Part shown: in pieces, positions 15,225 to 22,614 of the stretch
Layout: each line of letters starts with the position of its first letter
How positions within the stretch are numbered: position 1 is the first letter of the stretch
Assembly: GCA_021846505.1 (NCBI GenBank)
Contig: JAJZWV010000035.1
Location: 1 to 40,181, forward strand
Length of the DNA: 40,181 nt
Origin: Bacillota bacterium
GTDB lineage: Bacteria; Bacillota; Sulfobacillia; Sulfobacillales; JAIMBI01
Reading direction: 5' to 3'
Program-made: the position numbers and the translations under genes
Notes under the pieces: model-generated
What the model saw: only the letters and a program-made list of their open reading frames with translations
The model's database searches: none
Told to the model about the DNA's origin: nothing

Positions 15225-17879
15225 TTAGGGGGCGGCGGGCACCCGCCTGGCCTCCTCGCGCCGCGCCAGCGCCTCTTCAGCGGTGCGAGCCACTATGTCA
15301 TAGCGCTCGTAAAGCACCAGCACCAGCGTGCCGGGCCGCGCGGTGTCAATGGCGTGGCGCACGGCCTGTTCTTCATCCAGCACAATCTCCACGGCCGCAG
15401 GCGGAACGCCCCAGGCTTTCACCGCATACGCCAGCAGGCTGGCTAGCTCTCCGACCTCGCGCCCCCGCCGGTCGGCATCCTCCCGCACCACCACCCGGTC
15501 CGCAAAGCTAGCCACCGCCCCGGCCGTGCGAATCAAATCTTCGTTGCGGCGGTCCCCCGGGAGGCCCAGCACGGCGGTCACGTGGCGCAGCCGCCGGCCC
15601 AGGAGCCGGCGGCAAATGGCCCCCAGCTCCACCACCGCCGGCGCGTTGTGCCCGTAGTCAATCAGGACGGTCAGGTCCCGGCCGGGCATCACCTCCAGCC
15701 GACCCCGATTGACGCCGTGCCCCCCAGCGGGAAATTGCTTGAGCGCCTCCTTGACCAAGCGCGGAGGCAGGCCCAGCGCCAATGCCGCTGCCGCAGCGGC
15801 GGCGGCATTGGCCACATTGACCGTGGCAATCCCGCCAAGCGACGCCGGAAGCCTCTTCACCGACACCAGCCGCCGCTCTTCCGCCCCCAGGGCCGCCGTG
15901 AGAAACCCATGCCGCACAAATACGGCGGATCCGCCTGCCGCGCGGTGGCGCCGCATCCCCGGGGACGTGTCCGGCCCCGCCGTGAACAGCCACACGGCCG
16001 CCCGTGTGCGCTCCGCCATGCCCAGCACCCGCTCGTCGTCGGCGTTGAGCACCACCGCTCCGTCGCGGCGCGCCACCTCGACCGTGAGGGCTTTCAGATG
16101 CACCAAGTCATCGAGGGTTTGGATGCCGTCCTGGCCCAGGTGATCCAGTCCAATGTTGGTCACCACCGCCACGTCGCAGGCGTCAAAGCCCAGTCCCCCC
16201 CGCGCGATGCCGCCGCGGGCCGTTTCCAGCACACACGCCTCCACGCCGGGGTCGTCCAGCAAAAGCCGGGCACTCCACGGGCCGGTGAGGTCGCCGCGCG
16301 CCACGCGCCGATCGCCAATGAAAATGCCGTCGGTGGTGGCCATGCCCGTGCGCCGGCCCGATGCCGACAAAATGCGTGCCAGCATCCGCGTCACCGTCGT
16401 CTTGCCATTGGTTCCTGTGACGCAGGCCACCGGAATCCGCCCCGTGGCGCCGCCGGGAAACAAGTGTGCCACGATCGCGTCGCCCACCGGCCGGGAGGCG
16501 CCCTGGGCCGGTGCCTCGTGCATCCGAAGCCCCGGCGCGGCGTTCACCTCTAAAATCGCTCCGCCCACGTCGGCCAGGCCACCTTCCAGCGACGGGGCCA
16601 CGACATCGACGCCGGCCACATCCAGGCCCAGGGCGCGGGCCGCCCGCACGGCATCGCCGGCCAAGTCTGGGTGGATGGCGTCGGTCACGTCCACGGCTGA
16701 CGCGCCCGTCGACAAATTGGCGGCATGCGCGAGAGGTACCGCCTGACCGGCGGGCAGCACCGTATCGAGGGACCAGTCCTGCTGCCGCAGATGGCGCTCC
16801 AGCCGAGCATCCAGCGGGACCCACGACAGCGCAAACGCATGGCCCCAGCCGCGCCGCGGATCTTGATTGAGCGCGGCCACCAGGGCGCGCACGCTGTCGT
16901 GCCCATTGCCCACCACCACCGGCGGCTCGCGCTTAGCGGCCGCCACCATCCGCGGGCCAACGACCAGCAGCCGATAGTTGTCCCCCGCCACCTGCCGCTC
17001 CACCAGCACCTCTGGTGCCACGGCCAGCGCCTCGTCAAAAGCAGGCGCCAGATCCGCGAGCGCCTCAATATTCATGGCGACGCCTTGGCCCTGACAGGCA
17101 TCATTGGGCTTCACCACGACCGGAGCCCCTAGCTCGGCCAGCGCCTGGGCGGCGTCTTCCAGGGACGCTACCACGCGGCCAGCAGGGACCGGCAGCCCGG
17201 CGTTGGACAGCACGCGCTTCGTTTCCTGCTTGTCCTGCGCGCGCTCGACGGCGATGGCCGGGGCCCGCTCGGTCAGGCTGGCGCGCACGCGCACCTGCGC
17301 GGCGCCCTCGCCCAGTCGCACCAGGCTGTCCTCATCCAGCCGCGCGACCGGAATCCCGCGCCGACGGGCCGCGGCCACAATCGATCGCGTGCTGGGCCCC
17401 CACCGATACCCCGCCAACTCATCGCGCCAGCTGGGCACCTGCTGCGCCACCCACTCCGCCTCGCCCTCCACGAGGCCCCGGACCAGCTCCATCGAGGATT
17501 CCACCGCGCGGCGGCCCGAGCGCTCGGTTTCGGATTCGTACACGACCCGCATCACGGTGTCGGGTGCAGGCCCGCGGGTCCGTGTCTGCCCATACACCAC
17601 ATGCTCGCCCGCCACCGTCAGCAATTCCAGCGCCACATGCTCCACCACATGTCCCAAATAGGTGCCCTCGCAAAGCCGCTCCACAAAGCCGCCGCGATGG
17701 CGGCGGGAGCAAAAGTGCTCGGCCAATCCGGGCAGCACCCGCACCAGCCCGTCCGGCAACCCTTCGATCTGATCGGTGCGGTGCTGCGCGCGCTCTTCCA
17801 AGTCGACCAGCGCCTCCGACACCGGCGAGAGCGCATAAACATTAGGCCCCGGAAAGTACCGGAACTGCACCAGCTTCAT
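15225..17879 (-). CDS. cphA: Cyanophycin synthetase
   Basis: An 884-residue cytosolic enzyme that builds multi-L-arginyl-poly-L-aspartate, a nitrogen and carbon store, by ATP-dependent addition of Asp and Arg. The N-terminal domain (about 1-160) contains FVERLCEGTYLGHVVEHVALEL, typical of CphA. An ATP-grasp domain follows (about 200-480) with PVVVKPNDACQGQGV and AILEVNAAPGLRMH. A Mur-ligase-like domain starts at ACVTGTNGKTTVTRML (about 485) and includes ARGGIARGGLGFD and VLIDYGHNAPAV. The length equals that of CphA1 enzymes. Its ATG overlaps the cphB stop as ATGA, so synthesis and breakdown enzymes are translated together. Confidence 0.95.
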   Translation of the reverse strand: MKLVQFRYFPGPNVYALSPVSEALVDLEERAQHRTDQIEGLPDGLVRVLPGLAEHFCSRRHRGGFVERLCEGTYLGHVVEHVALELLTVAGEHVVYGQTRTRGPAPDTVMRVVYESETERSGRRAVESSMELVRGLVEGEAEWVAQQVPSWRDELAGYRWGPSTRSIVAAARRRGIPVARLDEDSLVRLGEGAAQVRVRASLTERAPAIAVERAQDKQETKRVLSNAGLPVPAGRVVASLEDAAQALAELGAPVVVKPNDACQGQGVAMNIEALADLAPAFDEALAVAPEVLVERQVAGDNYRLLVVGPRMVAAAKREPPVVVGNGHDSVRALVAALNQDPRRGWGHAFALSWVPLDARLERHLRQQDWSLDTVLPAGQAVPLAHAANLSTGASAVDVTDAIHPDLAGDAVRAARALGLDVAGVDVVAPSLEGGLADVGGAILEVNAAPGLRMHEAPAQGASRPVGDAIVAHLFPGGATGRIPVACVTGTNGKTTVTRMLARILSASGRRTGMATTDGIFIGDRRVARGDLTGPWSARLLLDDPGVEACVLETARGGIARGGLGFDACDVAVVTNIGLDHLGQDGIQTLDDLVHLKALTVEVARRDGAVVLNADDERVLGMAERTRAAVWLFTAGPDTSPGMRRHRAAGGSAVFVRHGFLTAALGAEERRLVSVKRLPASLGGIATVNVANAAAAAAAALALGLPPRLVKEALKQFPAGGHGVNRGRLEVMPGRDLTVLIDYGHNAPAVVELGAICRRLLGRRLRHVTAVLGLPGDRRNEDLIRTAGAVASFADRVVVREDADRRGREVGELASLLAYAVKAWGVPPAAVEIVLDEEQAVRHAIDTARPGTLVLVLYERYDIVARTAEEALARREEARRVPAAP

Positions 17880-18802
17880 GACGGCCTCCGCGCCGCGCGC
17901 GGCGGATCGAGTGCGGGCGGCACGGGTTGCCGCGCCGCCCAGCGAAACGCCCACCCGGGCGCCAGCACATGCAGCCGCGCATCGGTCAGCGCGAGCGGCT
18001 CCTGGGGTCGCGACTCGGAGGCGTTGGTATCCGCGATGCGCCACCCGTCCAGCACAGTGACGGTGGCCGCTCCAAGCACCTTGAAGCACCGATCGCGAAA
18101 GTCCACCTCAATAGCGGTATTTTCGTCGATGCCGACCCCCAGGACCGCCGGGTTTTGCGCCACCGCCGACAGCAGGCGGCCAATGCGCCCGCGCTCGGAA
18201 AAGTGCTGGTCCACCACGGCTCCAGGCCAGAGCCCCATCCCCACCGCCAGGTGGACCGTATTGCGGGTGGGCGATTGGTCAGCCGCCCCCTCCACAATCA
18301 TGGTGTCGGTCATCATGGAGGCACCGGCGCTGGTCCCGGCTACCACGAGGCCCGCCCGCTGCCGGGCCACCAGGGCGCGATGAAACAAGGACCCTCCCAG
18401 CGTGCTGGTGATCCGCAGCTGATCGCCCCCGGTGAAAAACACCGCCGTGAGTCCGGCCAGCATTGCGGGCCAGCTGCCCTCCATGGCTTGCGCGCGGGTG
18501 TCCAGCGCGAGCACCTGCACGCTCGCTGCTCCAAGGCGCGTCAGCACATCCACATAGGGGCGCCCGGCCGCGCTGGGCGTCTCAGATGCGGTTGGCACCA
18601 CGGCGATGCGCGCCGCGCGGCGCCCAGCCAAGGCCAGGACGCGCCGGAGAATGACGGCCGCCTGCTCCTTGTCCTCATGGCCGCCGATAATGATCAGCGG
18701 GCCCGGCACGCGCCGCCCGGCAGGCACGCCGGCGCACTGCTGCGGCTCAAGGACACGGGGCGGCCATGACGATAGGGTACGGGGCACTGTTAGGTCGGAC
18801 AT
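17876..18802 (-). CDS. cphB: Cyanophycinase
   Basis: A 308-residue serine peptidase of the S51 family that hydrolyses cyanophycin to beta-Asp-Arg dipeptides. The nucleophile is the serine in VAGTSAGASMM (about residues 155-163), after the substrate-loop sequence FFTGGDQLRI. PLIIIGGHEDKE opens the core domain. The start is set at ATG 18802 although no Shine-Dalgarno sequence precedes it; later in-frame GTG codons are possible. Two strong hairpins end only 18 bases upstream. No signal peptide is evident, so it is probably the intracellular form paired with cphA. Confidence 0.92.
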   Translation of the reverse strand: MSDLTVPRTLSSWPPRVLEPQQCAGVPAGRRVPGPLIIIGGHEDKEQAAVILRRVLALAGRRAARIAVVPTASETPSAAGRPYVDVLTRLGAASVQVLALDTRAQAMEGSWPAMLAGLTAVFFTGGDQLRITSTLGGSLFHRALVARQRAGLVVAGTSAGASMMTDTMIVEGAADQSPTRNTVHLAVGMGLWPGAVVDQHFSERGRIGRLLSAVAQNPAVLGVGIDENTAIEVDFRDRCFKVLGAATVTVLDGWRIADTNASESRPQEPLALTDARLHVLAPGWAFRWAARQPVPPALDPPRAARRPS

Positions 18803-18820
18803 GAGGGATAGTCTTGACGC

Positions 18821-18879
18821 CAAGGGGGCGCTTATGCGCCCCCTTGCCAAAGCCCCCGCGGCCGCCGCAGGGGCTTTGG
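18821..18879 (-). terminator. Two abutting perfect hairpins between veg and cphB
   Basis: Reading the minus strand, the first hairpin (18879-18847) has a 10-base-pair stem CCAAAGCCCC/GGGGCTTTGG around a GC-rich 13-base loop. The second (18846-18821) has an 11-base-pair stem CAAGGGGGCGC/GCGCCCCCTTG around ATAA. They touch without a gap. Neither is followed by a T-tract. The best reading is termination of the veg transcript, but the closeness to the cphB start allows an RNA-level control element. Confidence 0.6.
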
Positions 18880-18918
18880 AATGAGTCCAATCGCCAGTTT
18901 GTGGGCGATCAATCTAGC

Positions 18919-19170
18919 TTAGACGGCTGACCCCGGCAGCTCGTACTCCACGGTTTGGGTCAGCACATCCGCGTACGTGAATGACACGCGCCGCTCCGAA
19001 ATGTTCCCCTCTTCGATCTTGACGACGAACAGTGAGGGGTAGGTCCTTTCCAGCACGCCCTCTTTTTCGTCTATTTTCTTGCGGCCCTTGTTGGCTTTTA
19101 CTCTAATTTTTTCACCTATGTGGCAGTCGAGTTCTCTCCGGATGTCGTCGAGCACGCTTTTGGCCGCCAA
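18919..19170 (-). CDS. veg: Veg family protein (biofilm/sporulation-associated)
   Basis: A small protein of about 83 residues matching Veg along its whole length: LDDIRRELDCHIGEKIRVKANKGRKK, then LERTYPSLFVVKIEE and RRVSFTYADVLTQTVE. Veg promotes biofilm matrix expression in Bacillus by antagonising SinR; it also lies between ksgA and ispE there. The start is uncertain. TTG 19170 best fits the family N-terminus and has GGGAAGGG 12 bases upstream, while a GTG at 19215 would add 15 residues with no ribosome binding site. A strong vegetative promoter lies upstream. Its base composition is less GC-biased (Lys/Glu/Ile-rich) than its neighbours. Confidence 0.93.
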   Translation of the reverse strand: MAAKSVLDDIRRELDCHIGEKIRVKANKGRKKIDEKEGVLERTYPSLFVVKIEEGNISERRVSFTYADVLTQTVEYELPGSAV

Positions 19171-19261
19171 CGCCCCATCACACCCTTCCCACCAGATGCA
19201 AGATGCGGAAGTCACGGTGAGCGTAGCATGTTTGGGGGCTCCCTGTCAATGAGAAACGCCC

Positions 19262-19291
19262 ATTCTATCAACGGCCGCTCTGCCTGGTCAA
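19262..19291 (-). promoter_or_regulatory. Sigma-A-type promoter of veg
   Basis: On the minus strand TTGACC (19291-19286) is separated by 18 bases from TAGAAT (19267-19262), with an A/T-rich stretch (GAAAAAATTTTC) just upstream of the -35, resembling an UP element. The spacing and the hexamers make it the best promoter in the window together with that of metG. The Bacillus veg promoter is likewise known for strength. Confidence 0.75.
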
Positions 19292-19362
19292 GAAAATTTT
19301 TTCCCAACGGCGCCCGGAGCACACAAGCAGAATTTGGGCCCCGCTGGAACTCGCGGGGACCC

Positions 19363-19836
19363 TCACTTGGTGAACCGGTCGGCGACGGTCGAGGCGCCAA
19401 AGGCGTTGGGCTTAATGCGTGCCCGATAGCCGGAGCCGGTGACCATGCCCACAATCTCGCGAATCAGCTCGCGGGTATCGCCGGTGGTGCCCACGTCGAT
19501 GTGGATCTCGACGTCGACGCGCTCGGTAACGTTGGAGGCCTCCAGCAGCTCCGTCACCCGGGCAGCCACCGTGAGCGACAGCGACGTCTCAAACATGACC
19601 TTCTGCCGCAGAGACCGAATCGCGCGGCGCCGCGAGCGGCTGAAGAAGAAGCGGCCCCCTTTGCCCACTCGGCAAATCACAATCGCGGTCACGAAGTAGC
19701 TTTCGTGGCGGGTGTGAGAGTCGCTGCCCACGATGAGCTGGTAGCGGGAGTCGGGGTCCGACTCGATGTAGCCCATGATGGAGCCAAACATCTGCTCCAG
19801 CGACAGTCGCCCCTCGGTGGGGCTTTCAAACCACAT
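19363..19836 (-). CDS. Ribonuclease H-like YkuK family protein
   Basis: A 157-residue protein of the YkuK/DUF458 family, which has a predicted ribonuclease H-like fold. Landmarks are the N-terminal F.SPTEG.LSLEQMFGSI, YQLIVGSDSHTRHESYFVTAIVI with the putative acidic catalytic site, and VEIHIDVGTTGDTRELI. The activity is not established. The ATG at 19836 overlaps the ksgA end by 11 bases, so the two are co-translated. This gene replaces yabG, which lies between ksgA and veg in Bacillus. It is followed by a GC-rich inverted repeat (GGGTCCCCGC ... GCGGGGCCC) that may terminate the operon. Confidence 0.83.
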   Translation of the reverse strand: MWFESPTEGRLSLEQMFGSIMGYIESDPDSRYQLIVGSDSHTRHESYFVTAIVICRVGKGGRFFFSRSRRRAIRSLRQKVMFETSLSLTVAARVTELLEASNVTERVDVEIHIDVGTTGDTRELIREIVGMVTGSGYRARIKPNAFGASTVADRFTK

Positions 19837-20704
19837 CTGGCGCGCCTCCGTTCCCTCCGGTTCGCCGGTCGGCCTCTACGCTCACCACGTGCTGCCACTC
19901 GTCCAGCGACAGCGCCTCCGCCCGCCGGCTGGCGTCAATGCCGCGCGCGGCCAGCTGCTGGGTCCACCACGCGGCATCGCCCCCTAACACACTCAAGGTG
20001 GTGCGCAGCATCTTCCGCCGCTGCCCAAACCCGGCGTGGACCACCTGCGACCACAGCCCCGGGTCGGCGGGGGGACAGGGCGCCGTGGCGGTCAGCTCCA
20101 CTACCGTGGACCACACCCGCGGGCGTGGGAAGAAGGCGCTGGGGGGAATGTCAAACAGGCGCTGGGGCCGGGCCACCGTCCGCACCAGCACCGACGGCAC
20201 ACCGGCGGCCGCCGTGCCTGGCTCAGCCAGCAGGCGGTCGGCCGCTTCTCGCTGCAGCATGAAGACGGCCCGATCCCACGGGGGAGCGCCAGGCTCCCAC
20301 AGCCGCGCGATGAGGGGACCCGTGATGTAGTACGGCAGGCTGCCGGCCAGCGTCACCGGACCGGGGCCCAGGTGCCGCCGCACCAGCTCACCCCAGTCCA
20401 GCTTCAGCGCATCACCCACCACGATGGAGAGGCGGGCGCCCGACCAAGATTGCCCCAGCTGATCCGCCAGGCCACGGTCAATTTCCAGTGCCAGCACCGC
20501 CGCGCCGGCCGCCAGCAGCTGGCCGGTCAGCGTGCCCGGCCCGGGGCCGATTTCCAGCACCCGAGGTGCCGTTCCAGGTGGCACGATAGCCGACACCAGC
20601 CGACCGGTGGCGCCGTCGTCCACCAAAAAGTGCTGGCCGTATCGCTTCAGCGGGGCCAGGCCGCGGCCCCTCAGCCGCGCTTGCAAATCCGCTCGTGCGT
20701 TCAC
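19826..20704 (-). CDS. ksgA: 16S rRNA (adenine(1518)-N6/adenine(1519)-N6)-dimethyltransferase
   Basis: A 292-residue SAM-dependent enzyme dimethylating two adjacent adenosines near the 3' end of 16S rRNA. The N-terminal RYGQHFLVDDGATGRLV and the SAM-binding VLEIGPGPGTLTGQLL are canonical, and the region FFPRPRVWSTVVEL matches the family. The motif IV reads AGSLPYYITGP, where most KsgA proteins have NLPYYIT, so the catalytic-loop Asn is replaced by Ser. The GTG start at 20704 has GAGAGGGGG seven bases upstream. It lies between yabE-like and ykuK-like genes and is probably co-transcribed from metG. Confidence 0.95.
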   Translation of the reverse strand: MNARADLQARLRGRGLAPLKRYGQHFLVDDGATGRLVSAIVPPGTAPRVLEIGPGPGTLTGQLLAAGAAVLALEIDRGLADQLGQSWSGARLSIVVGDALKLDWGELVRRHLGPGPVTLAGSLPYYITGPLIARLWEPGAPPWDRAVFMLQREAADRLLAEPGTAAAGVPSVLVRTVARPQRLFDIPPSAFFPRPRVWSTVVELTATAPCPPADPGLWSQVVHAGFGQRRKMLRTTLSVLGGDAAWWTQQLAARGIDASRRAEALSLDEWQHVVSVEADRRTGGNGGAPDVV

Positions 20705-20755
20705 GGGCCGTCCCCCTCTCCCGGACTCTATTGTGCCAGGGAAAGGCCGGCGGCA

Positions 20756-21754
20756 CTAATTATGTGGCGCGGGCGCCACCACGAAAACCTGCACCGACTG
20801 AACGCCATAGTCCTGGGCCTGCCAGCCCGTGTTGTAGCACAGGTCAATGCGATTGCCCTGAATGGCGCTTCCGGTGTCGGCTGCGATCGCAAAGCCATAG
20901 CCTGGAATGTAGAGCCGCGTCCCCAGAGGGATTACCCGCGGGTCGACCGCCACCACTCCATAGCGGGCCGGGATGCCCAGCGCCGTGATGCCACTGGACC
21001 AGGCGGGGTTGGGCCAATAGGCCGTGGCAATCATGTTAATCTCGCGGCTGAAGTACACCACCCCGCCTCCGCGGTTGATGCGGTTTTGGGTGCCGTATTC
21101 AATCACCCGGGGCTTGGGCGCCGTCGCTACCCGGTTCGCGAGCATTTCCGTGGCGACCACGTGGCGGTCGGCCCACAGCAGGCGCCGCGCCCTCCAGGCG
21201 GTTCCGGCCTGGCCCGCCTGCAGCACCCGCCGATTGCCCACGTACATGGCCGGATCCGGCCGATACTGGGTGCTGTATGCCAGGGGCACCGCCTGCCGCA
21301 CGGTGGAATAGTGGCGGCGGATGACGCGAATGATGGCACCAGCGGCCACACTCTGGCGCCGGGCCGGATCCACGATGTCCAGCGGCCGCAGATGCACATC
21401 CAAGGCCGCCAAAATGGCCCGCACCCGATAGTGGCTCGCCCACGTGGTGTAGCGGTGGTGCTCCGTGACCACGCTCACGCGGATGCCCCGCCAAATGGTG
21501 AGCGGCGCTGTCACCGCGCTGGCCAGGCGGCGACTCAAGCGGTCGTGCCGGCGAACCTTCACGCCTGCCTGCGCGAGCGCCGCCGCCCACGTTTGATGCC
21601 ACGTCCAAAAACTTTTCTCCGTGATTCCCTGGGGACTCGCGATGGTGAGGTTTACGTAATGGGTATCGAGACTCACAAGTCCCATGGCAACGATGGCGGA
21701 CAGGGCCCACGCCGGCTTTCGACGCAGACGCCCCATCCGGGGCCAATGGGCCAC
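20756..21754 (-). CDS. YabE-like cell-wall protein (DUF348, G5 and 3D domains)
   Basis: A 332-residue exported or membrane-anchored protein. The N-terminus has the basic stretch GRLRRKPAW followed by a hydrophobic segment (ALSAIVAMGLVSL). DUF348-like repeats follow (TWAAALAQAGVKV, RAILAALDVHL), then a G5-type region around NRRVLQAGQAGTAWRARRL and RVATAPKPRVIEYGT. The C-terminus is a 3D domain, with VAVDPRVIPLGTRLYIPGYG and AADTGSAIQGNRIDLC carrying the three conserved Asp. 3D domains are lytic transglycosylase-like and YabE/RpfB-like proteins act on peptidoglycan. The GTG at 21754 is preceded by AAAGGAGG; a longer upstream TTG frame is not needed. Confidence 0.9.
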   Translation of the reverse strand: MAHWPRMGRLRRKPAWALSAIVAMGLVSLDTHYVNLTIASPQGITEKSFWTWHQTWAAALAQAGVKVRRHDRLSRRLASAVTAPLTIWRGIRVSVVTEHHRYTTWASHYRVRAILAALDVHLRPLDIVDPARRQSVAAGAIIRVIRRHYSTVRQAVPLAYSTQYRPDPAMYVGNRRVLQAGQAGTAWRARRLLWADRHVVATEMLANRVATAPKPRVIEYGTQNRINRGGGVVYFSREINMIATAYWPNPAWSSGITALGIPARYGVVAVDPRVIPLGTRLYIPGYGFAIAADTGSAIQGNRIDLCYNTGWQAQDYGVQSVQVFVVAPAPHN

Positions 21755-21786
21755 AAGGCTTCCTCCTTTGATTCGGATACCAGATT

Positions 21787-22614
21787 TTAGCAATTATCGG
21801 TCGATCCAACCACCCCCTGGCCGTTAAAGTTTGCGTCGCGGGCGGAAGCGCGCGAAAACGCCTGCAGGGTATTCGCCGCCAGCGCCAAAAATCCTTCTTC
21901 TAGGCTTTGGCCCCTCTCCTGAACGACGCGCACCGCCGTATTTTCCACCCACCGAGGCTCATTGCGACGGCCGCGGTGCGGGACGGGGGCCATATAGGGG
22001 GCGTCGGTTTCCACCAGCAGCCGATTGGCCGGGGCCCACCGCACCACCTCGCGGAGAGCGTCGCCGGAGCGAAACGTCACCGGGCCGGCGAAGCTGAGAT
22101 AAAACCCCAAGTCCAAGAGGGTGCGCGCCTGGTCGCGGCTGCCGGTAAAGCAATGCAGCACGCCCTCTGTCCCCGGCACCTCTCGGATGGCTGCCGCAAC
22201 GTCTGCCCACGCCTCACGGCAGTGAATCGCCACCGGCAGGTGCAGTGAGCGCGCCAGCACCAGCTGGGCGCTCAGCACCTCGCGCTGGGCCGCACGCGGC
22301 GCGAGGTCCCGGTAGTAATCGAGGCCAATTTCCCCGATGGCCACCACGCGCGGATGGCGAGCCCATTCTGCCAGCTGCTCGAGCCAGTCTGCCGGCAGGC
22401 CCTCGGTCTCGTGCGGGTGCACGCCCACCTGTGCCCAGGTGCCCGGCCACCGATCGGCCAGCGCTACCGCCGCCTGAGAGGACTCCAAAGTATAGCCCGG
22501 AATGATGACGCCGATGCCTCGGTCCGCCGCCCGCTGATGCACCGCCTCCCGATCCGCGTCAAACGCGGGATCTTGCAGGTGGCCATGGGTATCCCACAAG
22601 ATGGGCGCGGTCAC
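21787..22614 (-). CDS. tatD: TatD family metal-dependent hydrolase / DNase
   Basis: A 275-residue TIM-barrel metallohydrolase. Metal-binding motifs in order are WDTHGHL, GVHPHETEG, GEIGLDYYR, AIHCREAW, HCFTGS and ETDAPYMAP. TatD proteins have 3'-5' exonuclease activity and are linked to DNA repair and tRNA quality control. The GTG at 22614 overlaps the metG stop (GTGA), which sets the start; upstream extension of the frame is an artefact of the GC-rich antisense of metG. Order metG-tatD-yabE is the Bacillus order (there yabD). Confidence 0.94.
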   Translation of the reverse strand: MTAPILWDTHGHLQDPAFDADREAVHQRAADRGIGVIIPGYTLESSQAAVALADRWPGTWAQVGVHPHETEGLPADWLEQLAEWARHPRVVAIGEIGLDYYRDLAPRAAQREVLSAQLVLARSLHLPVAIHCREAWADVAAAIREVPGTEGVLHCFTGSRDQARTLLDLGFYLSFAGPVTFRSGDALREVVRWAPANRLLVETDAPYMAPVPHRGRRNEPRWVENTAVRVVQERGQSLEEGFLALAANTLQAFSRASARDANFNGQGVVGSTDNC

